From Anaerolineaceae bacterium (GTDB lineage Bacteria > Chloroflexota > Anaerolineae > Aggregatilineales > Phototrophicaceae): 64,000 nucleotides of DNA. Shown one piece after another: positions 8,079 to 15,055 of this stretch (position 1 is the first letter of the stretch; the number at the start of each line of letters is the position of its first letter). A model generated the notes under the pieces. It was not told where the DNA came from. It made no database searches and saw only the letters and a list, made by a program, of their open reading frames with translations. The position numbers and the translations under genes were made by a program. The DNA lies in contig JACKCH010000012.1 of the NCBI GenBank assembly GCA_020634115.1, forward strand, positions 434,001 to 498,000. The letters run 5' to 3'.

Positions 8079-9353
8079 ATGGATCTGCAAGGGTTATTGA
8101 ACACAACCTATCAAGCCTTCCAGGAACAAATCTCCCAGGCACGTATTTTACTTTTGCATCCCCGCAGCCGCTACCGTTCGGTCATGGTCGCGCAGCTCCT
8201 GAACACCCCGGACTATCGCACATTTTACTACGCAATGGGCCATGATGACATTAATCTTCCGTCATTCGTATCGGGACTGACTCACGATCTCGCTAACCAG
8301 CATCCAACTTTCGGACGGCATACCAATACCCTGCTGCCGGAAGATTACGAAAAAGACCTGTCGCCGCTGCTGGACGCCTTCACTCAGGATTTAGCGGAAA
8401 TCAGCGACGATCCCTTCCTCCTGATTCTCGACGAGTATGACCGCAGTGACAGCGCGGATGACATCCAACTCTTCGTCGAAAAACTGGTGGGCTGGTTGCC
8501 GGATAACTGCCGCCTGGTGTTGAACAGCCGCACCCTGCCCCGCCTGCCCTGGGTATCACTGATCGCCCGGCGCTGGGCGGTTCTGCTGGAAGATAACGAG
8601 CTGATTCGCTCCAATTTTTACGGATTGGAGCGCGAAGGCAAAGACAAGTTGATCGTTTCGGCATTAGGGCCGGGCGGCGTGCTGATTAACGGAACGGCGG
8701 TTGACAACTGGGAGGGGCATCTGCCCCGACTGCTGTTTTTCTTCGCGCTGGACAAGCCGGTGATTACCCGTTCGGAAATCTGCCGGGCATTCTGGCCCGA
8801 ACTGGATACGGATCAGGCTGTGAACGTGTTCCATGTGACCAAGCGCCGCTTGCACAAGGCGATGGACTCCGATTCACTGGTACATGAGGATGGCTACTAC
8901 TGCGTCAACCCGGATATGGACGTGGAGTACGACATCATTGAGTTTGTCACCGCGCTGATGGCCGGGCGGGATGAAACCAACCCCAACCGGGTCGCGTCCT
9001 GGCAAAAGGTCATCGAACTGTACAAAGGCCCGTTCCTGCAAGGGCACACCGATAGCTGGATTACGGAACGCCGTGCCGACTATCAGGCCGGGTATCTGGA
9101 AGCCCTGATCGAAATGGCACGGGTACGGCTGGCCGACGAACGCCCTGAAGCCGCGTTAAGCCTGTTCCAGCGGGCGTTAGCGGAAGACGGCAGCTACGAA
9201 GACATCCACCGGGAAGTCATGCAGCTTTTCGCCCACATGGGCCGCCGCAGTGAAGCCGCCGCGCACTTCCAGAAAATGGAAGAGGACTACAAAAAGCAGG
9301 GCTGGCTGGTTTCAGACGAAACCCGGCAGCTTTACCAGAGCATCATGTCGTAA
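8079..9353 (+). CDS. BTAD-domain transcriptional regulator with degenerate STAND ATPase half
   Basis: The 424-residue protein resembles MalT/AfsR-type activators. Residues 1-200 look like a STAND NTPase core: a Walker-B-like FLLILDEYDR near 110-119 and a sensor-like RLVLNSRTLPRLPW near 148. The place of the P-loop reads LLLHPRSRYRS, lacking the GxxxxGK(S/T) signature, so ATP binding is doubtful. Residues about 210-295 fit an OmpR-type winged helix (RSEICRAFWPELDTDQAVNV). Residues about 300-424 are a BTAD helical domain (YKGPFLQGHTDSW, then TPR-like helices). AAAGGAA lies upstream of the ATG. It stands alone between a palindrome-bearing promoter and a strong terminator. Its target genes are unknown. 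Confidence 0.82.
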   Translation: MDLQGLLNTTYQAFQEQISQARILLLHPRSRYRSVMVAQLLNTPDYRTFYYAMGHDDINLPSFVSGLTHDLANQHPTFGRHTNTLLPEDYEKDLSPLLDAFTQDLAEISDDPFLLILDEYDRSDSADDIQLFVEKLVGWLPDNCRLVLNSRTLPRLPWVSLIARRWAVLLEDNELIRSNFYGLEREGKDKLIVSALGPGGVLINGTAVDNWEGHLPRLLFFFALDKPVITRSEICRAFWPELDTDQAVNVFHVTKRRLHKAMDSDSLVHEDGYYCVNPDMDVEYDIIEFVTALMAGRDETNPNRVASWQKVIELYKGPFLQGHTDSWITERRADYQAGYLEALIEMARVRLADERPEAALSLFQRALAEDGSYEDIHREVMQLFAHMGRRSEAAAHFQKMEEDYKKQGWLVSDETRQLYQSIMS

Positions 9354-9386
9354 CGTCCCAACAAAGATAAACCCGAACTAAAGCAG

Positions 9387-9416
9387 AAACCCGGCCTGAG
9401 TGCCGGGTTTTTATTT
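9387..9416 (+). terminator. Rho-independent terminator of the BTAD regulator
   Basis: AAACCCGGC and GCCGGGTTT form a 9-bp stem with a six-base loop, followed by a T-rich tail on the plus strand. Confidence 0.85.
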
Positions 9417-9432
9417 TTAGCAAGTTTAGCCC

Positions 9433-9462
9433 TTTACATATGACGAACAAATGAGCTATAAT
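9433..9462 (+). promoter_or_regulatory. Sigma-70 type promoter for the small membrane protein
   Basis: TTTACA (9433-9438) and a perfect TATAAT (9457-9462) are spaced by 18 bases, about 30 bases before the gene start. Confidence 0.55.
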
Positions 9463-9491
9463 TTGTTAAATTTATTTCATGGGGGTTTAGC

Positions 9492-9803
9492 ATGGACAGC
9501 ACCTTATTGGGTATTATTTTGGGTGCCGTTTTCGGTATCGCAGCCATTGTTCCTATGTTCAAGATGAATTTTCCAGACAAAAACGCTGCCATAGTGGGAG
9601 CCTTAATAAATAGATTTGCCATTGGTTTCCTCATCCCCAACGCATTACCCGACGTTGATCCGATACTACGCGGATTACTACTTGGGATTTTGCTAAGTTT
9701 ACCCGACGCCATTATCACGAAGGCCTACGCTCCTATCATGGGGCTTGGGATTATCGGCAGCTTGGTTATTGGCTTGATAACTCGCCTTGTCGGAGCAGCC
9801 TAA
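9492..9803 (+). CDS. Small hypothetical membrane protein
   Basis: The 103-residue protein has about three to four hydrophobic segments (roughly 3-22, 34-50, 58-75, 80-101), rich in Gly and Ile. A GGGGGT site lies shortly before the ATG. It is followed after ten bases by the DUF5655 gene, so the two form a small operon from the promoter at 9433. The family is not recognised. Confidence 0.75.
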   Translation: MDSTLLGIILGAVFGIAAIVPMFKMNFPDKNAAIVGALINRFAIGFLIPNALPDVDPILRGLLLGILLSLPDAIITKAYAPIMGLGIIGSLVIGLITRLVGAA

Positions 9804-9813
9804 AGGAGTACCT

Positions 9814-10164
9814 ATGACTGACATGAACTCGGTTGACTCTTTATTTGAAGGGAAAGCACCAGAGCTTCGGTCAACTTTTGACCATTTAATTAAACAACTA
9901 CGGCAGTTCGGGGATGTCAAGGTCGCGCCAAAACAAACCTCCATCCATTTAGAGAAAAATAGTGGGTTCGCTGGTGTACATCCTCGTAAAACTTACTTCA
10001 ATCTGGAATTTAGAATCGACCATGAAATTGACAACCCACGCATTACGAGAATGCAACAACTTTCCGCCCGACGGTTTGAACATACTGTGAAATTGGAGAC
10101 GGAAAGTGATGTTGACGAGCAATTGCTTAAATGGCTTAAAGATGCCTACGAATTGAGCAAATAG
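9814..10164 (+). CDS. DUF5655 domain protein
   Basis: The 116-residue protein matches the DUF5655 style: a helical start (LRSTFDHLIKQLRQFGDV), then KQTSIHLEKNSGFAGVHPRK, then TYFNLEFRIDHEIDNPRI. Homologues occur alone or fused to other domains; no biochemical role is established that I can name. The ATG at 9814 is chosen over an in-frame upstream start because AAAGGAG stands five bases before it. It follows the small membrane protein by ten bases. Confidence 0.75.
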   Translation: MTDMNSVDSLFEGKAPELRSTFDHLIKQLRQFGDVKVAPKQTSIHLEKNSGFAGVHPRKTYFNLEFRIDHEIDNPRITRMQQLSARRFEHTVKLETESDVDEQLLKWLKDAYELSK

Positions 10165-10207
10165 CTCGGCAAAATGTCCTGGTATCAAGAATTCAGGGGA
10201 CGCCCCT

Positions 10208-10244
10208 AAAACAAAAAGACACCTATTGAAACCAATAGATGTCT
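10208..10244 (-). terminator. Rho-independent terminator of the tRNA-Arg gene
   Basis: Read on the minus strand, GACATCTATTG and CAATAGGTGTC form an 11-bp stem (one G-U-type pair) around a TTT-centred loop. The tail is TTTTTGTTTT. It lies right after the tRNA 3' end. Confidence 0.85.
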
Positions 10245-10251
10245 GAGAAAG

Positions 10252-10586
10252 CGCCCCTGGCAGGACTCGAACCTGCGACCTTCGGTTTAGCATCCAGCAT
10301 CATGTTTCCATGACCACCATCCCGGCTTGCTGGCTGGACTGTGTCTTGGCCGTCTCAGGCCGCAGGCGTACAGTCTCTACGCATCCCGTTGTGGGCGGTT
10401 TGCTCGGCGTTATCGCGGCGCACAGCCGGACGACGTTCACCGATACAGCCTGCTCCACTCCTGCCGTTCATCCACTGAACACCACGTCGTTCAACAGGCC
10501 AGAGAAATCCCACACACAACTTTCTCTGGCTTACGACAGGAGGCTCCTATCAAAGACCGCTGCTCTATCCACTGAGCTACAGGGGC
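10252..10586 (-). tRNA. tRNA-Arg(UCU) interrupted by a group I intron in the anticodon
   Basis: Exon 1 (10586-10553, 34 nt) opens with the acceptor strand GCCCCTG, has the D-arm GCTC...GAGC and ends in GCGGTCTT. Exon 2 (10290-10252, 39 nt) starts CTAAACCGA, has the T-arm GCAGGTTCGAGTCCTGC and closes with CAGGGGC. Joining them gives a 73-nt tRNA with a 7-base anticodon loop CTTCTAA, so the anticodon is UCU (Arg, AGA). The intron lies between positions 34 and 35. CCA is not encoded. The base of the anticodon stem is a G27-A43 mismatch. A terminator follows directly. The exon boundaries are inferred from restoring the 7-base loop and from the intron's terminal G. Confidence 0.9.
10291..10552 (-). 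other. Group I self-splicing intron (tRNA type, about 262 nt, no ORF)
   Basis: Core helices can be read on the minus strand. P3 is GCAGGC (10448-10453) with GCCTGC (10362-10367). P4 is TCGGTG (10438-10443) with CGCCGA (10404-10409). P7 is GACTGT (10370-10375) with ACAGTC (10337-10342), within the conserved R-like GTAGAGACTGTACG and S-like AAGACACAGTCC elements. P2 is a long hairpin GCCAGAGAAA/TTTCTCTGGC. P8 is a GGCC/GGCC stem. The intron ends in G. A P1 with a U-G pair at the 5' splice site can be drawn with GAGCC as guide, with one bulged U. No homing endonuclease is encoded. Size and site suggest the subgroup found in bacterial tRNA genes. Confidence 0.88.
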
Positions 10587-10898
10587 AATCTACTGGCATT
10601 GTAAAACTAGGGGGATAACCTGTCAAGCACACCGGCACATTTCCGATTTTGGGCAGGACACCACCTTCTGCGCTTCTTTAGGTCTCAATCCCGTTTTCAC
10701 CTTTCGCTCGGCGCGTTCAATATTGACCGGTTTCTAACTGTAGTTTTGAACAAATGTTTGAACAAATCTTCCCCATCTACGACCTGTTTTGTACTATGCT
10801 GATGACTGTAAGGGCGGGCTACAACACGCCCGCTGATAGCGAGCATCAACCACCCATGACTGACAACGACTTTCCCCTGTCTTGCCTGACCACTGACC

Positions 10899-10911
10899 AC
10901 CGAAAACTGAC
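10899..10911 (-). repeat. Copy 1 of a short GTCAGTTTTCGGT repeat
   Basis: The 13-base sequence GTCAGTTTTCGGT on the minus strand continues into GGTCAGTGGTCAG. The same 13 bases occur on the plus strand at 49445-49457, followed by a similar TCATCAGT. Both copies are in non-coding DNA. Confidence 0.5.
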
Positions 10912-11129
10912 CGCTTACAACCCACCTTGCAGCAATTCCGGCAATCGAAGCAAAAATCCGTAATGCGGCAAAAACACCCCGTCTTTTCTCCTGGCAAACG
11001 GGTTCATATCGCATTTTGTAGAGCAATTGGCGGCAAACTGACCTCCCAGTGCAACAAAATGCTTGAAACGGATAGCATAAAACCCGGTCACTGCCAAAAC
11101 ACTGAAATACACCCGCCCCAACACCCCTA

Positions 11130-11158
11130 TTGTCCTGATCCCCACAGTAGGGTATAAT
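11130..11158 (+). promoter_or_regulatory. Sigma-70 promoter of gyrB
   Basis: TTGTCC (11130-11135) and a perfect TATAAT (11153-11158) are spaced by 17 bases. The predicted 5' leader of gyrB is about 165 bases. Confidence 0.6.
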
Positions 11159-11330
11159 TAATGAAGAGAGTTGACGCATTTTGAGAGGGAATTTGCTCAA
11201 ATTCATCTACCCCCAAATTCACACAACTCAGTATTGGAAATCATGTTAATCACGCTCAGACGTTCTATGTCTGGCCGGTAGTTAACTAGCATTGTTATTT
11301 CAACCCATACAATAAGAAAGGCAGCAGGAC

Positions 11331-13310
11331 ATGGTGGATAAAGGCCCCGCTCCGATCCGGCAACAAACCGATGAAGACATTCGCGCATTAGACCCGATGG
11401 AGCATGTCCGGTTGCGTCCTGGCATGTATGTCGGTGGTACAGATAGCAAAGCACTCCATCACCTGGTTTATGAAGTCGTGGATAACGCCATTGACGAGGC
11501 GCTGGCCGGGCGCTGTGACCATATCTGGGTCACTCTCCACAATGATAATGTGGTGTCGGTGCAGGATAACGGTGGTGGTATCCCAGTCGGGGTGAACAAG
11601 GAAACCGGACGCCCGACACTGGAAGTCGTCATGACCGTGATCGGCGCGGGCGGTAAATTCGGTAGTGGCGCGTATAAGGCCAGCGGTGGTCTGCATGGGG
11701 TGGGTGTTTCGGCAGTCAACGCGCTTTCCGAGGAAATGCAGACAACGGTTTTCCGCGAAGGGCATGTCTGGGAACAGTCCTACCAGCGCGGGCGGGCCTT
11801 AGTGGATGTCCACCGCGTTCGCCCAATGGAAGCGGGTGAAATTACCGGCACGATCCAGATGTTTCGCCCCGATTTCTCCATCATGGAGCATAATGATTTC
11901 AGCTTTGCCGTGCTGGAAAAACGCTTCCGGGAAATGGCCTTCGTCACCCGGCGTGTGACGATTACGCTGCGCGATGAGCGCATCCAGCCCATCCCGCACG
12001 AAACGACCTTCTATTTCGAGGGCGGTCTGCGTTCATTTGTCCGTCACCTGAATTACAACCGCAGAGGCCTGCATGACCCGGTTTATGCCGACCGGGAAGT
12101 GGAAATCACGCCAGAAGAAAAAGCACCTTATAACATTGGTGTAGAAGTTGCCTTCCAGTATACGGATTCCGCGACAGTCACCGAACTGGCCTTCGCCAAC
12201 ACCATCAACACCCCGGACGGCGGGGCGCATCTCACCGGCCTGCGTTCGGCCATCACCAGCGTCATCAACCGCTATTCGCGGAAAGCCGGGCTGCTCAAGG
12301 ACAAAGACGCGAACTTCTCCGGCAACGACACGCTGGAAGGGCTGACGGCAATTGTCAGCGTCAAGCACCCTGCCCCATCTTTTGAAAGCCAGACCAAAGT
12401 CAAACTGATTAACCCAGAAGTCCAAGGGGCAGTTTCTCAGGTTGTTTCCGAAGCGTTTAACGAATTCCTGGAACTCAACCCCAGGGAAGCGCGGCGCATC
12501 ATTGACAAATGTATGACCAGCAAACGCGCCCGTGAGGCCGCCCGTAAAGCCCGCGACCTGGTGCGTACCGGCCCCAGCCTGCTGGAAAGCAGTACCCTGC
12601 CCGGCAAGCTGGCGGACTGCTCCCAACGGGGTGACGGCGCGGAAATCTACATCGTCGAGGGTGACTCCGCCGGTGGCACAGCCAAACAGGGGCGTGACCG
12701 GCACTTCCAGGCGATTCTCCCCCTGCGTGGTAAGATTCTGAACACCGAACGCGCCCGGCTGGACAAAATCCTGGATAATAACGAAATCAAAGCATTGATC
12801 TCCGCGCTAGGAACTGGAATCAGCGAGGACTTCAAGGTGGAAGGCCTGCGATATGGGCGCGTCATCATCATGACAGACGCGGACGTAGACGGCAGTCATA
12901 TTCGCACCCTGTTATTGACCTTCTTCTTCCGCCACATGCAACCACTGATTCAGGAAGGCCACCTGTTCATCGCCCAACCGCCAATTTACCAACTCAAGAA
13001 TGGCAAACAGGTTGAATATATCTACGCGGAAGCCGGGATGGCCGAGCCGGATATTCTGGCAAAGGCGCTGAAGAAATACAAAAACCCGGATCGGATTGGT
13101 GTACAGCGTTACAAAGGTCTGGGCGAGATGAATGCTGACCAGTTGTGGGATACCACGATGGATCCAGGGCAGCGCACCCTGCTCCAGGTAACGATTGAGG
13201 ACGCGGCGGAAGCGGATCGTATCTTCGATATGCTCATGGGCAGCAGCGTCCCGCCGCGCCGCCGTTTTATCCAGACCCACGCGAAGAGTGTGCGTAACCT
13301 GGATATTTAA
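11331..13310 (+). CDS. gyrB: DNA gyrase subunit B
   Basis: The 659-residue ATPase subunit of type IIA topoisomerase introduces negative supercoils with GyrA. GHKL motifs are present: the EVVDNAIDEALAG helix, DNGGGIPV and the GGLHGVGVSAVNALS lid. The transducer domain follows, then the TOPRIM domain with EGDSAGG, PLRGKILNTE and the metal-binding DADVDGSHI. It ends with the RRFIQTHA...NLDI tail typical of GyrB. Length is close to Gram-positive GyrB, without the E. coli 170-residue insertion. ParE is the alternative, but the C-terminal motifs favour GyrB. gyrA, recF and dnaN are not neighbours. AAAGG precedes the ATG and a strong terminator follows. Confidence 0.93.
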   Translation: MVDKGPAPIRQQTDEDIRALDPMEHVRLRPGMYVGGTDSKALHHLVYEVVDNAIDEALAGRCDHIWVTLHNDNVVSVQDNGGGIPVGVNKETGRPTLEVVMTVIGAGGKFGSGAYKASGGLHGVGVSAVNALSEEMQTTVFREGHVWEQSYQRGRALVDVHRVRPMEAGEITGTIQMFRPDFSIMEHNDFSFAVLEKRFREMAFVTRRVTITLRDERIQPIPHETTFYFEGGLRSFVRHLNYNRRGLHDPVYADREVEITPEEKAPYNIGVEVAFQYTDSATVTELAFANTINTPDGGAHLTGLRSAITSVINRYSRKAGLLKDKDANFSGNDTLEGLTAIVSVKHPAPSFESQTKVKLINPEVQGAVSQVVSEAFNEFLELNPREARRIIDKCMTSKRAREAARKARDLVRTGPSLLESSTLPGKLADCSQRGDGAEIYIVEGDSAGGTAKQGRDRHFQAILPLRGKILNTERARLDKILDNNEIKALISALGTGISEDFKVEGLRYGRVIIMTDADVDGSHIRTLLLTFFFRHMQPLIQEGHLFIAQPPIYQLKNGKQVEYIYAEAGMAEPDILAKALKKYKNPDRIGVQRYKGLGEMNADQLWDTTMDPGQRTLLQVTIEDAAEADRIFDMLMGSSVPPRRRFIQTHAKSVRNLDI

Positions 13311-13324
13311 GCTCCAAGAAATTC

Positions 13325-13357
13325 AAAACGGGGAGACTGAAAACTCCCCGTTTTTTT
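13325..13357 (+). terminator. Rho-independent terminator of gyrB
   Basis: ACGGGGAG and CTCCCCGT form a GC-rich stem followed by seven T. It separates gyrB from the convergent membrane-protein gene. Confidence 0.88.
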
Positions 13358-13365
13358 CGCAGCTT

Positions 13366-13926
13366 TCAGATTTCCATCGCTTCGGCAGACAAAATATGGT
13401 GCATCGGCGGGTTTTTGATGTAATACACGCAATACACCCCATCCTGCTCAAACCCGTTTAACACATCTTCCGTCACTAGAAATTTCTCGCGACCTATTTT
13501 GATACGCCCGCTGTCGCCATATTTAGAATGTAACCGCTTGACCTTCGCATTACCCGTGACGCTGCTGATCTCACCCCGGTTCAAGCGGCGGGTACGCCCC
13601 AGAGTACGTAGAAACGAGCCGCCAATAAGAAGCAGAACAACAACCATCACCGCAATCACAAGCGGTCCCGCTTCCGGGCTTTGTGAGAGCATGGCGGTAA
13701 ACTCTTCCCGGTTGGGCATCAAGAAGGCATAAAAGGCCGCGATACCGCCAAAGATAACGATAACCATCACCAAGGACAGCATGGTGGATATACGCTGGCA
13801 GCCTTGCGTTTGTTTCAGCCGGGACTGTTGGGATTCGGTCAACGTGCCGTTCCGATTCATCATCAGGTCTTCGGTAGTGAAATTCAGGGCATTCTGCAAC
13901 TGTTGATTACGGTCTGTTTGGATCAT
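13366..13926 (-). CDS. Hypothetical two-helix membrane protein
   Basis: With the ATG at 13926 (GGAG a few bases upstream) the protein is 186 residues. A polar N-terminal region of about 45 residues is followed by two membrane segments (about 48-68 and 88-108). A C-terminal cytosolic-type domain of about 70 residues begins RTLGRTRRLNRGEISSVTGN. The C-terminal part resembles uncharacterised membrane proteins whose tail reads as a small beta domain. It converges with gyrB and lies 38 bases downstream of thiQ, so it may be read through from the thi operon. Confidence 0.7.
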   Translation of the reverse strand: MIQTDRNQQLQNALNFTTEDLMMNRNGTLTESQQSRLKQTQGCQRISTMLSLVMVIVIFGGIAAFYAFLMPNREEFTAMLSQSPEAGPLVIAVMVVVLLLIGGSFLRTLGRTRRLNRGEISSVTGNAKVKRLHSKYGDSGRIKIGREKFLVTEDVLNGFEQDGVYCVYYIKNPPMHHILSAEAMEI

Positions 13927-13963
13927 GGATAGTCTCCGCAAAGGGTTAGGGCTGAGATGGATG

Positions 13964-15055
13964 CTAACTACCCATTATAAGAGCGGATCGGTCTGAAAAG
14001 AGCGATTCGTTATCACTTTTTATCGACTCGTCTACCAGTGGAATTACTCGCGCCGGGTCTATCCGTACCACTGCCGTTTCTCCCACTAACGGGATACCAT
14101 TCCCATGTTTTGCCGGGGTGGTGAATGACAGCCGCTCACCAGTCGCTAAAGCAAGCGCCAACTGATAATCCCGTCCACTAAAGACCCGCTCAACCACGAC
14201 ACCAGAAATATCCCTCGGCTCGGATTCGCCATCCACGAGTGAAATGCCATCCGGGTGCAAAAGAACCGCCTCCGGCTCGCCCGCACAGGGAAACTCCCCC
14301 ACCGCCGTCTCCACTACCCCCTGACGCCGACTCTGTACCGAAAACACATTATTCAACCCCAGGAAGCGGCTCACGAAAACCGAAGCGGGACGGCGGTAGA
14401 TGTCCTCCGGCACGCCGACTTGCTGGATACGTCCCGCATTCATGACGGCGACGCGATCCGCGATAGCGAAGGCCTCGCGCTGGTCATGGGTCACATAGAT
14501 GGCTGTTACACCAGACTGCTTGATAATCGTCCGCAGTTCAACCACCAGATGCTCCTTAAGCTGCGCGTCCAGAGCGCCCAGGGGTTCATCCAACATGAGG
14601 AGATGCGGATTCGGTGCGAGGCTGCGAGCTAAGGCTACCCGCTGGCGCTCCCCGCCGGAGAGTTGAGTCACATCACGATTCTCGAACCCGGTCAGCCCTA
14701 CCAGCGCCAGCACTTCCCGCAGGCGTTCCTGTTGAGCCTGGCGCGGGATGCCGTGCATTTTCAGTCCAAACGTGATATTCCCGGCCACGTTAAGGTGCGG
14801 AAACAATGCGAAATCCTGAAACATCAGGCCAAAATCACGAGTATGAACCGGCATACTCAACACCGAACGGTCATTAACCCGTATATCGCCAGCATCCGGG
14901 CGTTCCAACCCGGCGATCACCCGCAAGAGTGAGGTTTTTCCACACCCACTTGCCCCCAGGAGGCACAGGATTTCCCCCTGGCTCACCTTCAGATCAATGC
15001 CCTGTAAAACCGGTTGCCCCTGATAGAAAAGATTAATATCCCGTATCGCTAACAC
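13964..15055 (-). CDS. thiQ: Thiamine ABC transporter ATP-binding protein
   Basis: The 363-residue ATPase powers thiamine (or TPP) uptake. Walker A is GASGCGKT, the Q-loop is FQDFALFP, the signature is LSGGERQRVALARSLA, Walker B is LLMLDEPLGALD and the switch is YVTHD. A TOBE-like C-terminal domain (about 245-350) makes it longer than E. coli ThiQ and closer to PotA/FbpC-type ATPases. The start is GTG at 15055, overlapping the thiP stop in TAGTG. The thiamine assignment comes from the operon and its TPP riboswitch; the ATPase alone could as well be an iron or polyamine type. Confidence 0.85.
   Translation of the reverse strand: MLAIRDINLFYQGQPVLQGIDLKVSQGEILCLLGASGCGKTSLLRVIAGLERPDAGDIRVNDRSVLSMPVHTRDFGLMFQDFALFPHLNVAGNITFGLKMHGIPRQAQQERLREVLALVGLTGFENRDVTQLSGGERQRVALARSLAPNPHLLMLDEPLGALDAQLKEHLVVELRTIIKQSGVTAIYVTHDQREAFAIADRVAVMNAGRIQQVGVPEDIYRRPASVFVSRFLGLNNVFSVQSRRQGVVETAVGEFPCAGEPEAVLLHPDGISLVDGESEPRDISGVVVERVFSGRDYQLALALATGERLSFTTPAKHGNGIPLVGETAVVRIDPARVIPLVDESIKSDNESLFSDRSALIMGS

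Larger units (their letters stand above)
10587..11329. other. 743-base region without a supported gene
   Basis: No convincing coding region is present. It holds a 15-base segment (10751-10765) found again inverted at 18433-18447, a small hairpin around 10811-10831, a copy of a GTCAGTTTTCGGT repeat (10899-10911) and, near its right end, the promoter of gyrB. A 169-codon minus-strand frame here is judged spurious. Confidence 0.6.

Noticed and set aside
10697..11206. A 169-codon minus-strand frame in the gap before gyrB
   Set aside because: It spans the gyrB promoter and a short repeat, is very Cys/Arg/Val-rich and has no ribosome site or recognisable family.
12033..12704. A 223-codon minus-strand frame inside gyrB
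   Set aside because: It is antisense to the conserved gyrB codons; its composition is that of an antisense frame in GC-rich DNA and it has no start signal.
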